In this document: in pieces, positions 34,154 through 42,649 of the stretch
Numbering within the stretch: position 1 is the stretch's first letter
How the letters are laid out: every line of letters starts with the position of its first letter
From: CAKUFA01 sp963618735
Lineage (GTDB): Bacteria; Bacillota; Clostridia; Christensenellales; Aristaeellaceae
Assembly: GCA_963618735.1 (NCBI GenBank)
Contig: CAVEUM010000004.1
Coordinates: 40,168-104,167 of the forward strand
Direction: 5' to 3'
Length of the DNA: 64,000 nucleotides
Made by a program: the position numbers and the translations under genes
The notes under the pieces: model-generated
What the model saw: only the letters and a program-made list of their open reading frames with translations
Databases searched by the model: none
What the model was told of the DNA's origin: nothing

Positions 34154-36876
34154 AGGCTTTCCTTCAGTTCAGCAATGCGGCTTTCCAGCGCAGCGGCCTT
34201 CTGCTTGTTGGTTTCCAGCTTTTCCTTTTCCTGTTCAACCAGTGCGGCAGGAGCCTTGGCCACAAAGCCGGGATTGTTCAGCTTGCCTTCTGCGCGGGCA
34301 ATTTCCTTCGTCATGTTGTCCAGTTCCTTATTCAGGCGGGCAATTTCCTTGGCGAAATCCACCAGATCACCCAAAGGAATAAAGAGCTCTGCCGCGGCAG
34401 TCACTGCGCTGACGGTCTTCTCCTTCACTTCATCACGGCTGGAAATCATCTCCACAGAAGATGCCCAGGCCAGACGACCAAAGTACACAGCCGTCTCATT
34501 CAGCACGTCCGCCCAGCCTTCCTTCGGCAGGAGCATCAGGCGGGTGCGCTTGCCTGCGGCCACATTCATCTCGCTCCGCAGGTTACGGATGCTGCGGATG
34601 ATTTCCATCACGCCCTGCATCTTGGCCTCGTCCTCGGTGAAGTCATAAGCGTCCTTCACTTCAGGCCACTGAGACAGCATCAGGAATCCTTCCGTGCCAG
34701 GCAGATACTTATACACCTGCTCGGTGAGGAAAGGCATGAAGGGATGCAGCAGCTTCAGCAGGCCTTCCAGCACATAGAGAAGCACAGCCTGCACATTGTG
34801 TTTGGCGGCCTCGTCATCGCCCGTCAGGCGGGACTTTGCCAGCTCGATATACCAGTCGCAGAATTCGCTCCATGCAAAGTCGTAAATGCGGTTGGCAGAA
34901 AGGCCGAAGTCGCCTTCCTCATTGTGGGTGGAAATGTCACGCACAGCATCCTGGAAGCGGGTCAGAATCCACTTGTCCGCCAGCGTCAGCAGTGCAGGAT
35001 CAATCTCGTGGCGAGCGTCCACATTCATCAGCACAAAGCGGGATGCGTTCCACACCTTATTGGCGAAGTTGCGGGCAGCCTCCACCTTGCTTTCAATATA
35101 ACGGGTGTCGTTTCCGGGGCTGACGCCCAGCAGCAGTGAGAAGCGCAGCGCATCGGCACCGTACTTATCAATGACTTCCAGAGGATCCACGCCATTGCCC
35201 AGGGACTTGGACATTTTGCGTCCCTGCTCGTCGCGCACCAGGCCGTGAATCAGCACCGTCTTGAAGGGGACATCCCCCATCTGCTCCATGCCGGAGAAGA
35301 TCATGCGTGCCACCCAGAAGAAGATGATGTCGTAGCCCGTCACCAGCATGCTGGTGGGATAGAAATACTTCAGATCCTCGGTTTCATCCGGCCAGCCCAG
35401 GGTCGAGAAGGGCCACAGGGCGCTGGAGAACCAAGTGTCCAGCACTTCTTCATCCTGATGGATATGTTCGCTGCCGCACTTGGGGCACTTGGTGAGATCC
35501 GTGCGGGACACATGCATCTCGCCGCAGTCATCGCAGTACCAGGCAGGAATCCGATGACCCCACCACAGCTTACGGCTGATGCACCAGTCGCGGATGTTTT
35601 CCATCCAGTTCAGGTATGTCTTGGAGAAGCGGTCGGGGACAAACGCAATGCGTCCGTCCTTCACGCACTCAATGGCAGGCTTGGCCAGGGGCTTCATTTC
35701 CACAAACCACTGCTTAGACACCATGGGTTCCACGGTGGTGTGGCAGCGATAGCAGGTGCCCACCTCATGCTTGAGGGGTTCCACGCTCTTCAGGTAGCCG
35801 CCCTCGGTCAGGTCGGCAACAATGGCCTTACGGGCCTCTGCCGTGGTCATGCCGGCGTACTTGCCGCAGTCAATCACGCGAGGCTCGTTCACCGTTGCCT
35901 TGCCGGAAGCGAAGAGCTCGTCATTTTCAGCCTTGTCTGCTGCGCCAGTCATGTGACCGTCATAGGTGAACACACGGACGATGGGCAGATCGTGCCGCTG
36001 ACCAACCTCATAGTCGTTGGGGTCATGAGCGGGAGTGATTTTCACCACGCCGGTGCCCTTGGTCATGTCGGCATGCTCGTCGCACACAATGGGGATTTCC
36101 TTGTTCAGCAAAGGCAGAATCACATGGCAGCCATGGAGGTGCGCATAGCGGGGATCCTCCGCATTGATGGCCACGGCGGTATCGCCCAGCATGGTTTCAG
36201 GACGGGTGGTCGCCAGCTCCAGCATTTCGCCCGTTTCCTTTACGGGATAGAGCAGATGCCAGAAGTTGCCGTCCTTCTCCTCGTATTCCACCTCAGCATC
36301 GGAAATGGAAGTGTTGCAGCAGGGGCACCAGTTCACAAGGCGGCTGCCTCGATAGATCAATCCCTTTTCATACAGGCGGCAGAACACCTCACGCACAGCG
36401 CGGCTGCAGCCTTCATCCATGGTGAAGCGCTCACGGCTCCAGTCACAGCTGGCACCCATGCGGCGCTGCTGCTGGGTGATGCGGTTGCCGTACTGTTCCT
36501 TCCACTTCCACGCACGCTCCAGGAAAGCTTCACGGCCAATGCCATCCTTGGTGAGGCCTTCTTTGGCCATGGCTTCCACAATTTTAACCTCGGTTGCAAT
36601 GGCAGCGTGATCGGTGCCAGGCAGCCACAGGGTCGGATCACCCTTCATGCGATGATAGCGAATAGCAGCATCCTGCAGGGTGCAGTCCATGGCATGACCC
36701 ATGTGCAACTGGCCCGTAATGTTAGGCGGGGGCATCACGATGGTGAAGGGCTTCTTGCCTTCCTCACGGTGTGCCACAAAGGCGCCGCTCTCTTCCCATT
36801 CCTTATACAGCTCGGTTTCAATGGCCTGAGGGTCAAACTTCGTAGCCATATCCGCGCCGGTCATTTTCATTTCCAT
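34150..36876 (-). CDS. valS: Valyl-tRNA synthetase
   Basis: ValS charges tRNA-Val. The 908-residue class I synthetase has PPPNITGQLHMGHAMD (HIGH motif) near residue 50, an editing domain, GRKMSKSLGNG (KMSKS) near residue 525, an anticodon-binding domain and a C-terminal coiled coil (LVDFAKEIARLNKELDNM). The ATG at 36876 is preceded by AAAGGAG at 8 nt, so the residues upstream of it are not used. Expression is likely controlled by the T-box 0.3 kb upstream. Confidence 0.97.
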   Translation of the reverse strand: MEMKMTGADMATKFDPQAIETELYKEWEESGAFVAHREEGKKPFTIVMPPPNITGQLHMGHAMDCTLQDAAIRYHRMKGDPTLWLPGTDHAAIATEVKIVEAMAKEGLTKDGIGREAFLERAWKWKEQYGNRITQQQRRMGASCDWSRERFTMDEGCSRAVREVFCRLYEKGLIYRGSRLVNWCPCCNTSISDAEVEYEEKDGNFWHLLYPVKETGEMLELATTRPETMLGDTAVAINAEDPRYAHLHGCHVILPLLNKEIPIVCDEHADMTKGTGVVKITPAHDPNDYEVGQRHDLPIVRVFTYDGHMTGAADKAENDELFASGKATVNEPRVIDCGKYAGMTTAEARKAIVADLTEGGYLKSVEPLKHEVGTCYRCHTTVEPMVSKQWFVEMKPLAKPAIECVKDGRIAFVPDRFSKTYLNWMENIRDWCISRKLWWGHRIPAWYCDDCGEMHVSRTDLTKCPKCGSEHIHQDEEVLDTWFSSALWPFSTLGWPDETEDLKYFYPTSMLVTGYDIIFFWVARMIFSGMEQMGDVPFKTVLIHGLVRDEQGRKMSKSLGNGVDPLEVIDKYGADALRFSLLLGVSPGNDTRYIESKVEAARNFANKVWNASRFVLMNVDARHEIDPALLTLADKWILTRFQDAVRDISTHNEEGDFGLSANRIYDFAWSEFCDWYIELAKSRLTGDDEAAKHNVQAVLLYVLEGLLKLLHPFMPFLTEQVYKYLPGTEGFLMLSQWPEVKDAYDFTEDEAKMQGVMEIIRSIRNLRSEMNVAAGKRTRLMLLPKEGWADVLNETAVYFGRLAWASSVEMISSRDEVKEKTVSAVTAAAELFIPLGDLVDFAKEIARLNKELDNMTKEIARAEGKLNNPGFVAKAPAALVEQEKEKLETNKQKAAALESRIAELKESL

Positions 36877-36906
36877 AACGCATTCTCCTTTGTCCAGCAT
36901 GATGGA

Positions 36907-37110
36907 TCAAAACAAGTCCAGCAGGAGCAGCGCTCCCAGCAGCGCAATGACGCATCCCACGCCCTTGCAGATGAGTTTACCATTTTCCCCAGCCTTCGGC
37001 AAAAAGCTGTTGATAATCGGTGAAGACGCGTAGACCAGCACTGCGCCAACAACCATCAGCAGCACACCAGGCCAGTTGAGCTTGCTCAAAATCGAATCTC
37101 CGTAGGACAT
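36907..37110 (-). CDS. Small two-span membrane protein between T-box and valS
   Basis: A 67-residue protein with two hydrophobic segments (about 14-32 and 48-66) and a short polar loop with Gly/Lys. I recognise no family. The start follows AGGAGG, and the stop is 30 bp before valS, so it is under the same T-box. Its presence inside a synthetase unit is notable, but its role is unknown. Confidence 0.7.
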   Translation of the reverse strand: MSYGDSILSKLNWPGVLLMVVGAVLVYASSPIINSFLPKAGENGKLICKGVGCVIALLGALLLLDLF

Positions 37111-37131
37111 GGTATGTTTCCTCCTGAAAAG

Positions 37132-37390
37132 AAAAAAGCAACCCCGTCCCGAAGGACGGAATTGCTCCGTGGTACCACCTTGATTCGCAATCGAAAGATT
37201 CGTTGCCTCATATGCACGATAACGGGTGCCACCGCGACGGCTCAGGTGAATGGATTCACGTTCACCGCCGCTCTGTGAAAGCGACCTTCGCCCGATGGCA
37301 TCGGAGGCAATCTCACAGCATGACGATCGCCCTCTCTGACCGCGCCTGCGGGGTACTCCTCTTTCATTTGCGAGGGGGTATGACGAATTT
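37132..37390 (-). ncRNA. T-box leader, probably valine-specific
   Basis: T-box RNAs sense uncharged tRNA and allow read-through. On the minus strand the T-box sequence AAGGTGGTACCACGGAGC lies at 37164-37181. The stem I region begins with GAAAGAGGAGTA, then CAGAGAGGG and GCTGTGAGA, all typical. Opposite the AGTA is GAACGTGAA, in which GTG (37257-37259) is a plausible valine specifier, although I cannot fix the register. The terminator is a 12-bp stem (37138-37165) followed by six Ts. Confidence 0.93.
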
Positions 37391-37444
37391 TTCTGTAAAC
37401 CGAAAAAGTGGCCGCAGCCACCTTTTCAATGCAAGAAGTTGCTA

Positions 37445-37639
37445 TTACGCATTCTTCTTGTCTTCATCCATCTTCACAACCTGCACGCCATTGTAATAGC
37501 CGCAGTTCTTGCACACATGGTGGGCCAGCTTCATCTGATGGCACTGGGGGCATTCAACGATGCCGGGCATGCTCAGCTTCCAGTTGGCGCGACGGCTGTG
37601 CTTACGAGCCTTAGAGATTTTTCCCTTAGGAAGAGCCAT
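37445..37639 (-). CDS. rpmF: 50S ribosomal protein L32
   Basis: A 64-residue zinc-ribbon L32. It has the canonical MALPKGKISKARKHSRRANW start and four cysteines as CPQC and CKNC. It follows yceD by 3 bp, the usual pair in many bacteria. The GC-rich gap between its end and the T-box leader shows no clear terminator. Confidence 0.97.
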   Translation of the reverse strand: MALPKGKISKARKHSRRANWKLSMPGIVECPQCHQMKLAHHVCKNCGYYNGVQVVKMDEDKKNA

Positions 37640-37642
37640 GAT

Positions 37643-38137
37643 TTACACCTCCTCATCCTTCGTCAGCAATTGCTGCAATGCCGCAAAAGGATGCTCATTC
37701 TGCATTTCCTTCTGGCAAGTGTCGTTGTCTGCAAACCCGACCAAACCGGGACAGTCCTCCCTGCAGAGGAACCGCATCGGCAGGGCGAGTACTGCGTAAG
37801 ACATAGCCAGCTTTTCAAACCCAACGCAAGATCCAGTGTAGACAAAGATCTCGTCATCTTCCGGGTCGCCGTTCCGCAGAAAGGTTTCCCGGAACGTGGC
37901 TTGAATGTCTGCGCTGGCAGGCTCCAGACAGTTGGCGCAATGAGCATGAGCCACAGTCGTCAGCTTTCCATCCACCTGCACACTGCCATCATCCGTGGCA
38001 AAATAGGTACCTTCCAGAATGGCATCGTCAAAGGTGACGGTGTCACCGCTAATCTCCTGCGGAGCAATGGCCTGCTCGCCACGGAAAAGGTACTCCTGCC
38101 CGGGATTTTTCAGTGCCAAGGTTACGTCCAGCTTCAT
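37643..38137 (-). CDS. YceD/DUF177-family protein
   Basis: A 164-residue protein of the DUF177 family, linked to large rRNA accumulation in plants and bacteria. The C-terminal half has a CxxC-like HCANCLEPA near residue 67 and two later cysteines in FLCREDCPGL, a metal-site pattern common in Clostridia members. It is the first gene of the yceD-rpmF unit and has a near-perfect promoter. Confidence 0.88.
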   Translation of the reverse strand: MKLDVTLALKNPGQEYLFRGEQAIAPQEISGDTVTFDDAILEGTYFATDDGSVQVDGKLTTVAHAHCANCLEPASADIQATFRETFLRNGDPEDDEIFVYTGSCVGFEKLAMSYAVLALPMRFLCREDCPGLVGFADNDTCQKEMQNEHPFAALQQLLTKDEEV

Positions 38138-38165
38138 GTGCTCACCTCAAATATGACCAAATATC

Positions 38166-38194
38166 ATTATAGGGTCTTTCAAGCCTTTTGTCAA
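38166..38194 (-). promoter_or_regulatory. Consensus sigma-A promoter of yceD-rpmF
   Basis: On the minus strand TTGACA (38189-38194), 17 bp, TATAAT (38166-38171). Confidence 0.92.
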
Positions 38195-38203
38195 CAGAAT
38201 TTT

Positions 38204-38234
38204 CTCGCGATGATGATATTTCACCATCGCGAGT
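38204..38234 (-). terminator. Hairpin after ackA (weak terminator)
   Basis: CTCGCGATG/CATCGCGAG 9-bp stem, but no T-run follows. A smaller CCCC/GGGG hairpin lies between it and ackA. Confidence 0.45.
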
Positions 38235-38268
38235 TGCCCCATTGTCGGGGATTCTGTCGAAATATCTC

Positions 38269-39495
38269 TTACTTGGTAACAAGTTCCAGAGTATCACGGG
38301 CGATAGCAATTTCCTCGTTGGTGGGGATGACGCAGATGGTCACCTTGCTGTCCTCAGCAGACACAACGGACTCCGTCACATTCGGCCATGCACAGGCAGC
38401 GTTCTTTTCCTTGTCCAGCTTTGCGCCCATGAACTCGAAGCCATCCATGATGTGCTCGCGCAGGCGCCAGTTGTTCTCACCAATGCCAGCGGTGAACACG
38501 ATCACGTCCACACCGTTCATAGCAGCGGCATAAGAACCGATGTACTTGCGGATGCCATAGGTCAGCATGTCGCGAGCCAGGATAGCATCTGCATCGCCAG
38601 CGTCAGCAGCGGCGTCAATATCACGCATATCGCTGCGGCCGCCAATGCCCTTCAGGCCGGATTCCTTGTTCATCATGGTCAGCACCTGATCCACGGTCAT
38701 GTGCTCATTGTTAGCAATGAACTGCACCACAGCAGGATCGCAGCTGCCGGAACGGGTGCCCATCAGCACGCCTTCCAGAGGGGTCAGACCCATGGAGGTG
38801 TCCACGCACTTGCCGTCCACCACGGCGCTCAGGCTGGAGCCGTTGCCCAGATGGCAAACGATCACGCGCTTGCCCACAGGGTTTACGCCCAGGAACTCGC
38901 ACACGCGCTTGGACACATAGCGATGAGAGGTACCGTGGAAGCCATAGCGGCGGACACCGTACTTGGTCTCATATTCCTTCGGCACGCCGTACATATAAGC
39001 CTTGGCGGGCATGGTCTGATGGAAAGCAGTGTCGAACACAGCGACCTGAGGCACGGTAGGCATAACCTTCTCGCAAGCCTCAATGCCCATCAGGTTGGCA
39101 GGATTGTGGAGAGGTCCCAGTGGGATGCACTCCCGAATGGCAGCCTTCACAGCATCGTTGATGATCACAGAAGCGGAGAACTTCTTGCCGCCATGCAGCA
39201 CGCGGTGACCAACAGCGCTGATCTCATCCGTGGACTTGATTGCGCCCTTCTCAGGATCCTGCAGAGCAGCCAGCATCATTTCCGTAGCCTGAACATGGTC
39301 TGCCACAAAGGTGCTTACTTCCACAACCTTGTCGCCCACATTCTGCTTCAGGTGACCGCCTTCAGTTCCCTTTTCCTTGTCTTCCTTAATGCCAATGCGC
39401 TCTACCAGACCCTTTGCCAGTACCTTTTCGCCGTTCATGTCGAGCAGCTGATACTTCAGGGAGGAAGAACCGGCGTTCACGACCAGAATCTTCAT
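38269..39495 (-). CDS. ackA: Acetate kinase
   Basis: AckA converts acetyl phosphate and ADP to acetate and ATP. The 408-residue protein has VVNAGSSSLKYQLL, the HRVLHGG motif near residue 86, HGTSHRYVS near residue 178, CHLGNGSSLSAV and FTAGIGENN. The ATG at 39495 is at the conserved MKILVVN start. Together with pduL upstream it forms the acetate branch. It lies 105 bp after pduL. Confidence 0.97.
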   Translation of the reverse strand: MKILVVNAGSSSLKYQLLDMNGEKVLAKGLVERIGIKEDKEKGTEGGHLKQNVGDKVVEVSTFVADHVQATEMMLAALQDPEKGAIKSTDEISAVGHRVLHGGKKFSASVIINDAVKAAIRECIPLGPLHNPANLMGIEACEKVMPTVPQVAVFDTAFHQTMPAKAYMYGVPKEYETKYGVRRYGFHGTSHRYVSKRVCEFLGVNPVGKRVIVCHLGNGSSLSAVVDGKCVDTSMGLTPLEGVLMGTRSGSCDPAVVQFIANNEHMTVDQVLTMMNKESGLKGIGGRSDMRDIDAAADAGDADAILARDMLTYGIRKYIGSYAAAMNGVDVIVFTAGIGENNWRLREHIMDGFEFMGAKLDKEKNAACAWPNVTESVVSAEDSKVTICVIPTNEEIAIARDTLELVTK

Positions 39496-39551
39496 CGTTG
39501 AAAGCTCCTTCTGTTTGGTTTTTATGCGCTCCATGATGTCTTCAGGAAAGA

Positions 39552-39591
39552 GAGACCTGCCCGATTCTGTTTTTCGGAGTCAGGCAGGCTC
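39552..39591 (-). terminator. Hairpin between pduL and ackA
   Basis: AGCCTGCC paired with GGCAGG plus flanking pairs, followed on the minus strand by TCTCTCTTTCC. It may partly terminate or protect the pduL mRNA. Confidence 0.4.
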
Positions 39592-39600
39592 AATGCATCA

Positions 39601-40170
39601 TTACTTGATGACCTCGCCCATGGTGCCGGGAGCCACGCAGCCAGCGTTGGACTCATCGGTATCGATGTGCATGGCCAGAGCGAACTTCTCGCTCACGCGA
39701 ACCACCACATCGCTGAAGGTCAGGCTGCGGCCGTTGGTTTCAACCTTCACGGACACCTCGTCCTTGTCCTTCACACCGAAGGCTTCTGCATCGGCGGGAG
39801 TCATGTGGATGTGACGCTTTGCAGCGATGACGCCTTCCTTCAGTTCCACTTCACCGCAGGGTCCAACCAGCTTGCAGGAACCGCTGCCGGCGATGTCGCC
39901 GCTTTCACGGATAGGAGCCGTCACGCCGATGGAACGGGCATCCGTCAGAGAAACTTCCACCTGGCTTGCGCTGCGGACAGGTCCCAGGATGGATGCAGTC
40001 ATCTGACCCTTGGTGCCAACGATGGTCACCTTCTCATTGCTGGCAAACTGACCAGGCTGAGACAGCATCTTCTTCACAGTCAGTTCATAGCCCTTGCCGA
40101 AAAGGGTCTCCAAATCTTCCTTCGTTACATGCACGTGACGTGCAGAGGTTTCTACCAATACCTTTGCCAT
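39601..40170 (-). CDS. pduL: Phosphotransacylase PduL
   Basis: PduL converts acyl-CoA and phosphate to acyl phosphate. The 189-residue protein has the paired PduL domains with metal-binding histidines in SARHVHVTKEDL near residue 11 and AKRHIHMTPADAE near residue 118. It lacks an N-terminal encapsulation peptide, so it is probably free in the cytoplasm and replaces Pta in acetate formation. No microcompartment genes are nearby. ATG at 40170 is preceded by GGAG. Confidence 0.95.
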   Translation of the reverse strand: MAKVLVETSARHVHVTKEDLETLFGKGYELTVKKMLSQPGQFASNEKVTIVGTKGQMTASILGPVRSASQVEVSLTDARSIGVTAPIRESGDIAGSGSCKLVGPCGEVELKEGVIAAKRHIHMTPADAEAFGVKDKDEVSVKVETNGRSLTFSDVVVRVSEKFALAMHIDTDESNAGCVAPGTMGEVIK

Positions 40171-40327
40171 TCCGATACACTCCTTTAATGTCCATTCAAG
40201 CACGCCAAAAAATCTTCCGTGCTCAGGAATCGTCTTCTATTATACAGGATTTTATAAGAAAAAGGAAGGGTTTTGCATGAGAAAAATGGAATTACCGCAA
40301 AAAGAAATATGAGGGGAGCATCAAAGC

Positions 40328-41503
40328 ATGCGAATTGTTGGCATCGTGGCGGAATATGACCCATTTCATTCGGGGCATGCCTATCAGCTGCAAAAGGCAA
40401 AGGAAGCTGCCGGGGCGGACTATGCCGTTGTTGTTATGTCAGGATGCTTCACCCAGCGCGGAGACGCAGCCATTCTTTCCCCTGCGGTGCGCACACGCAT
40501 GGCGCTTTCCGGTGGGGCAGACGCGGTATTTCTTCTCCCCTGCCTGTGGAGTGTTCGGGACGCGGAGCACTTCGCCCTGGGCGCCGTCTCCCTGCTGACA
40601 AAACTTGGCGTAGATGCGCTTTCCTTCGGGGCAGAAGATGCGGAGCTTGCGCCTCTTCAACGAGCTGCCGAGCTGCTGGAGCATCCGTCTCCCGCGCTTC
40701 ACGAGGCCGTTCAGCAGAACCTGTCGCAAGGGCTTTCCCATCCTGCTGCGATCTCTGCCGCCATGGAAAGCATTTTCCCCGATGCCGGTCATTTGCTGTC
40801 TTCCCCCAACAATACGCTGGCCATTTGCTACCTGCGTGCCCTGCTGCGGCTTGACGCCTCCATCGATATTCATCCCATCAGCCGCAAAGGATGCTACCAT
40901 GCCACCGATTTATCAGATGTGCTGCCTTCTGCTTCCGCCGTCCGCAGTGCCATGCTGCGGGGCGAGTGGCACCGCGCGGCAAATGCTCTTCCCCTGCCCT
41001 GCCGGGCGCTGCTGACAGATGCCGCCGCTCTGGGGCAGATTCACCGTCCCGATGCATTGGACGCTGCGCTTCTGTACCGTCTGCGCTGCATGACGCCCCG
41101 TGATTACGCCGCTCTGCCCGGTTGTTCCGAAGGGCTGGAAGATCGTCTGCGTGCCGCCGCGCGTCATGGCAGCACCAAAGCCGCTGTGCTGGAGGAAACC
41201 TGCACCCGCCGCTATCCGCGGGCAAGGATCAATCGTCTGTGCACCCATGCGCTGCTGGGCATCACGCAGGCAGACGCGGATGAAACGCCTTTGCCGCCCG
41301 CCGCCATTTTATTGGGAATTCGTCAGGACGCGAAACCCCTGCTGAGTCGTCTCGGAAAAGGGCAGATCCCGCTGTTAGGACGTGCGTCTGAATACCCTGA
41401 CGGCAGATGGATGGAAATCGAATCTCTGGCCTGGGACGTGTGGGGACTCGGATGCGGCCTGCCTGCCGGTGGATTGTTTACCCAGGGTGTTGTGCGACTA
41501 TAA
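40328..41503 (+). CDS. tmcAL: tRNA(Met) cytidine acetate ligase TmcAL
   Basis: TmcAL makes N4-acetylcytidine at the wobble position of elongator tRNA-Met from acetate and ATP. The 391-residue protein has the HIGH-like nucleotidyltransferase motif VAEYDPFHSGH near residue 7 (Asp in place of the common Asn), VVMSGCFTQRGD and the conserved SPNNTLAICYL. The C-terminal half is helical and more variable. It is a single-gene unit. Its use of acetate next to the acetate-forming genes is a suggestive but common arrangement. Confidence 0.9.
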   Translation: MRIVGIVAEYDPFHSGHAYQLQKAKEAAGADYAVVVMSGCFTQRGDAAILSPAVRTRMALSGGADAVFLLPCLWSVRDAEHFALGAVSLLTKLGVDALSFGAEDAELAPLQRAAELLEHPSPALHEAVQQNLSQGLSHPAAISAAMESIFPDAGHLLSSPNNTLAICYLRALLRLDASIDIHPISRKGCYHATDLSDVLPSASAVRSAMLRGEWHRAANALPLPCRALLTDAAALGQIHRPDALDAALLYRLRCMTPRDYAALPGCSEGLEDRLRAAARHGSTKAAVLEETCTRRYPRARINRLCTHALLGITQADADETPLPPAAILLGIRQDAKPLLSRLGKGQIPLLGRASEYPDGRWMEIESLAWDVWGLGCGLPAGGLFTQGVVRL

Positions 41504-41505
41504 AA

Positions 41506-41545
41506 GAAGCAGGAATCCCGCTTTGATGCAAGATTCCTGCTTTTT
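41506..41545. terminator. Bidirectional terminator of tmcAL and DUF362 gene
   Basis: AAGCAGGAATC with its complement, followed by TTTTT on the plus strand; A-rich on the other side. Confidence 0.88.
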
Positions 41546-41575
41546 GATTGACTCAGCAGCGACTCGGCTGTCTCA

Positions 41576-42505
41576 TCAAATCTCCACGATGTCGTAAAGA
41601 TCATTGCCCATGCCAAGCTCCTTCATGTAGGTCAGCTGGCGAAGGCCATGACGGGACTCCATGCGTTCCACCATGGCATGACGGTCATGCTCGGGCATGG
41701 CGTACAGCATATCCACGCAGGCCTGATCCACCGCCAGAATGTCGGTAGATGCAAGAATGCCCACGTCAGGGGTCACCACAGGGGCAGCGTGACGGCCAGT
41801 GCAGTCGCAGTCCACAGACATATTGCGCATCACGTTAATGTACACAATATGCTCGCCGAAATGATCCACCACCGACTTGGCAGACTCCGTCATCCGCTCC
41901 ATGAATTCTTCTTCCGAAATGCTCCACTGATCCTCGCCGGGATAGGTGTGAATCATGGCCTTGCCGACGCGGCCATCTGCGCAGCCGATGCCAATATTCT
42001 TGTTGGAGCCGCCAAAGCCGCCCATGGTATGACCCTTGAAATGCGTCAGCACCAGCAGAGAGTCATAATTGCCCAGGGTTGCGCCCACAGACATTTCCTT
42101 GAACCACTTGCCGTCCTTCACAGGGAACATGGCGGTGCCGTGCTCATCCATGATATCCACAGGAGCAAAATCCCAACCGTTGATCTTCAGCGTTTCGCGA
42201 TGCTTTTCGGTGGTGTCGCGGTCGCCTGCGTAGTAGGTGTTGGTTTCCACAATGGTGGCATCCGGCAGTTCATCCTGCAGCAGCTTCTTCACCCAGGGAC
42301 GAGGCAGAATGTTCGGACCGTACTGTTCGCCCGTGTGGAGCTTCACAGCCACCTTGCCCGTCATGCGTTCCTTCACCTTTTGATAGATCTTTTCCAGTCC
42401 CTCCGCAGAAAGATCCCGTGTGAAATACACCACGGACTTCTCACCCTTGCGTTCGCTGACAGGAATATAATGATCGCCGCCCTTGCCGGCACAAATCTCG
42501 CACAT
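41576..42505 (-). CDS. DUF362 domain protein
   Basis: A 309-residue protein of the DUF362 family, several members of which carry iron-sulfur clusters. It has the family signature THFKGHTMGGFGGSNKNIGIG near residue 178 and CxxC at the start (MCEIC) with further cysteines in CADGRVG and VDCDCTG. The usual C-terminal 2[4Fe-4S] ferredoxin domain is absent. The start follows GGAGG. Its promoter has a MerR-type layout, so a redox or electrophile response is plausible but not proved. Confidence 0.85.
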   Translation of the reverse strand: MCEICAGKGGDHYIPVSERKGEKSVVYFTRDLSAEGLEKIYQKVKERMTGKVAVKLHTGEQYGPNILPRPWVKKLLQDELPDATIVETNTYYAGDRDTTEKHRETLKINGWDFAPVDIMDEHGTAMFPVKDGKWFKEMSVGATLGNYDSLLVLTHFKGHTMGGFGGSNKNIGIGCADGRVGKAMIHTYPGEDQWSISEEEFMERMTESAKSVVDHFGEHIVYINVMRNMSVDCDCTGRHAAPVVTPDVGILASTDILAVDQACVDMLYAMPEHDRHAMVERMESRHGLRQLTYMKELGMGNDLYDIVEI

Positions 42506-42538
42506 GTCTGTATCCTCCTTTGCTACTTTACCATCTTT

Positions 42539-42569
42539 ATTTTACTACTTAAAGCAAGCTTTAAGTCAA
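42539..42569 (-). promoter_or_regulatory. MerR-type promoter with 9-2-9 palindrome for the DUF362 gene
   Basis: On the minus strand TTGACT (42564-42569), a 19-bp spacer and TAAAAT (42539-42544). The spacer overlaps the perfect inverted repeat ACTTAAAGC-AA-GCTTTAAGT (42547-42566). An over-long 19-bp spacer with a central dyad is the hallmark of MerR-family control. Confidence 0.75.
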
Positions 42570-42612
42570 GAGAAAATTCTTTTTTTCGCTATTCTTTCTC
42601 TTTGTCCTGTGC

Positions 42613-42618
42613 TACAAT
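42613..42618 (+). promoter_or_regulatory. -10 box of the MATE gene
   Basis: TACAAT 32 bp before the start; no good -35 box. The MerR-type dyad lies about 50 bp upstream and could affect both genes. Confidence 0.45.
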
Positions 42619-42649
42619 CAAGGACAGATCGCAACAGGAGTTGATGCTT

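Noticed and set aside
35245..37023. A 592-codon open frame on the plus strand opposite valS
   Set aside because: The minus strand carries unmistakable ValS motifs; the plus frame has His/Gly-rich noise typical of antisense frames.
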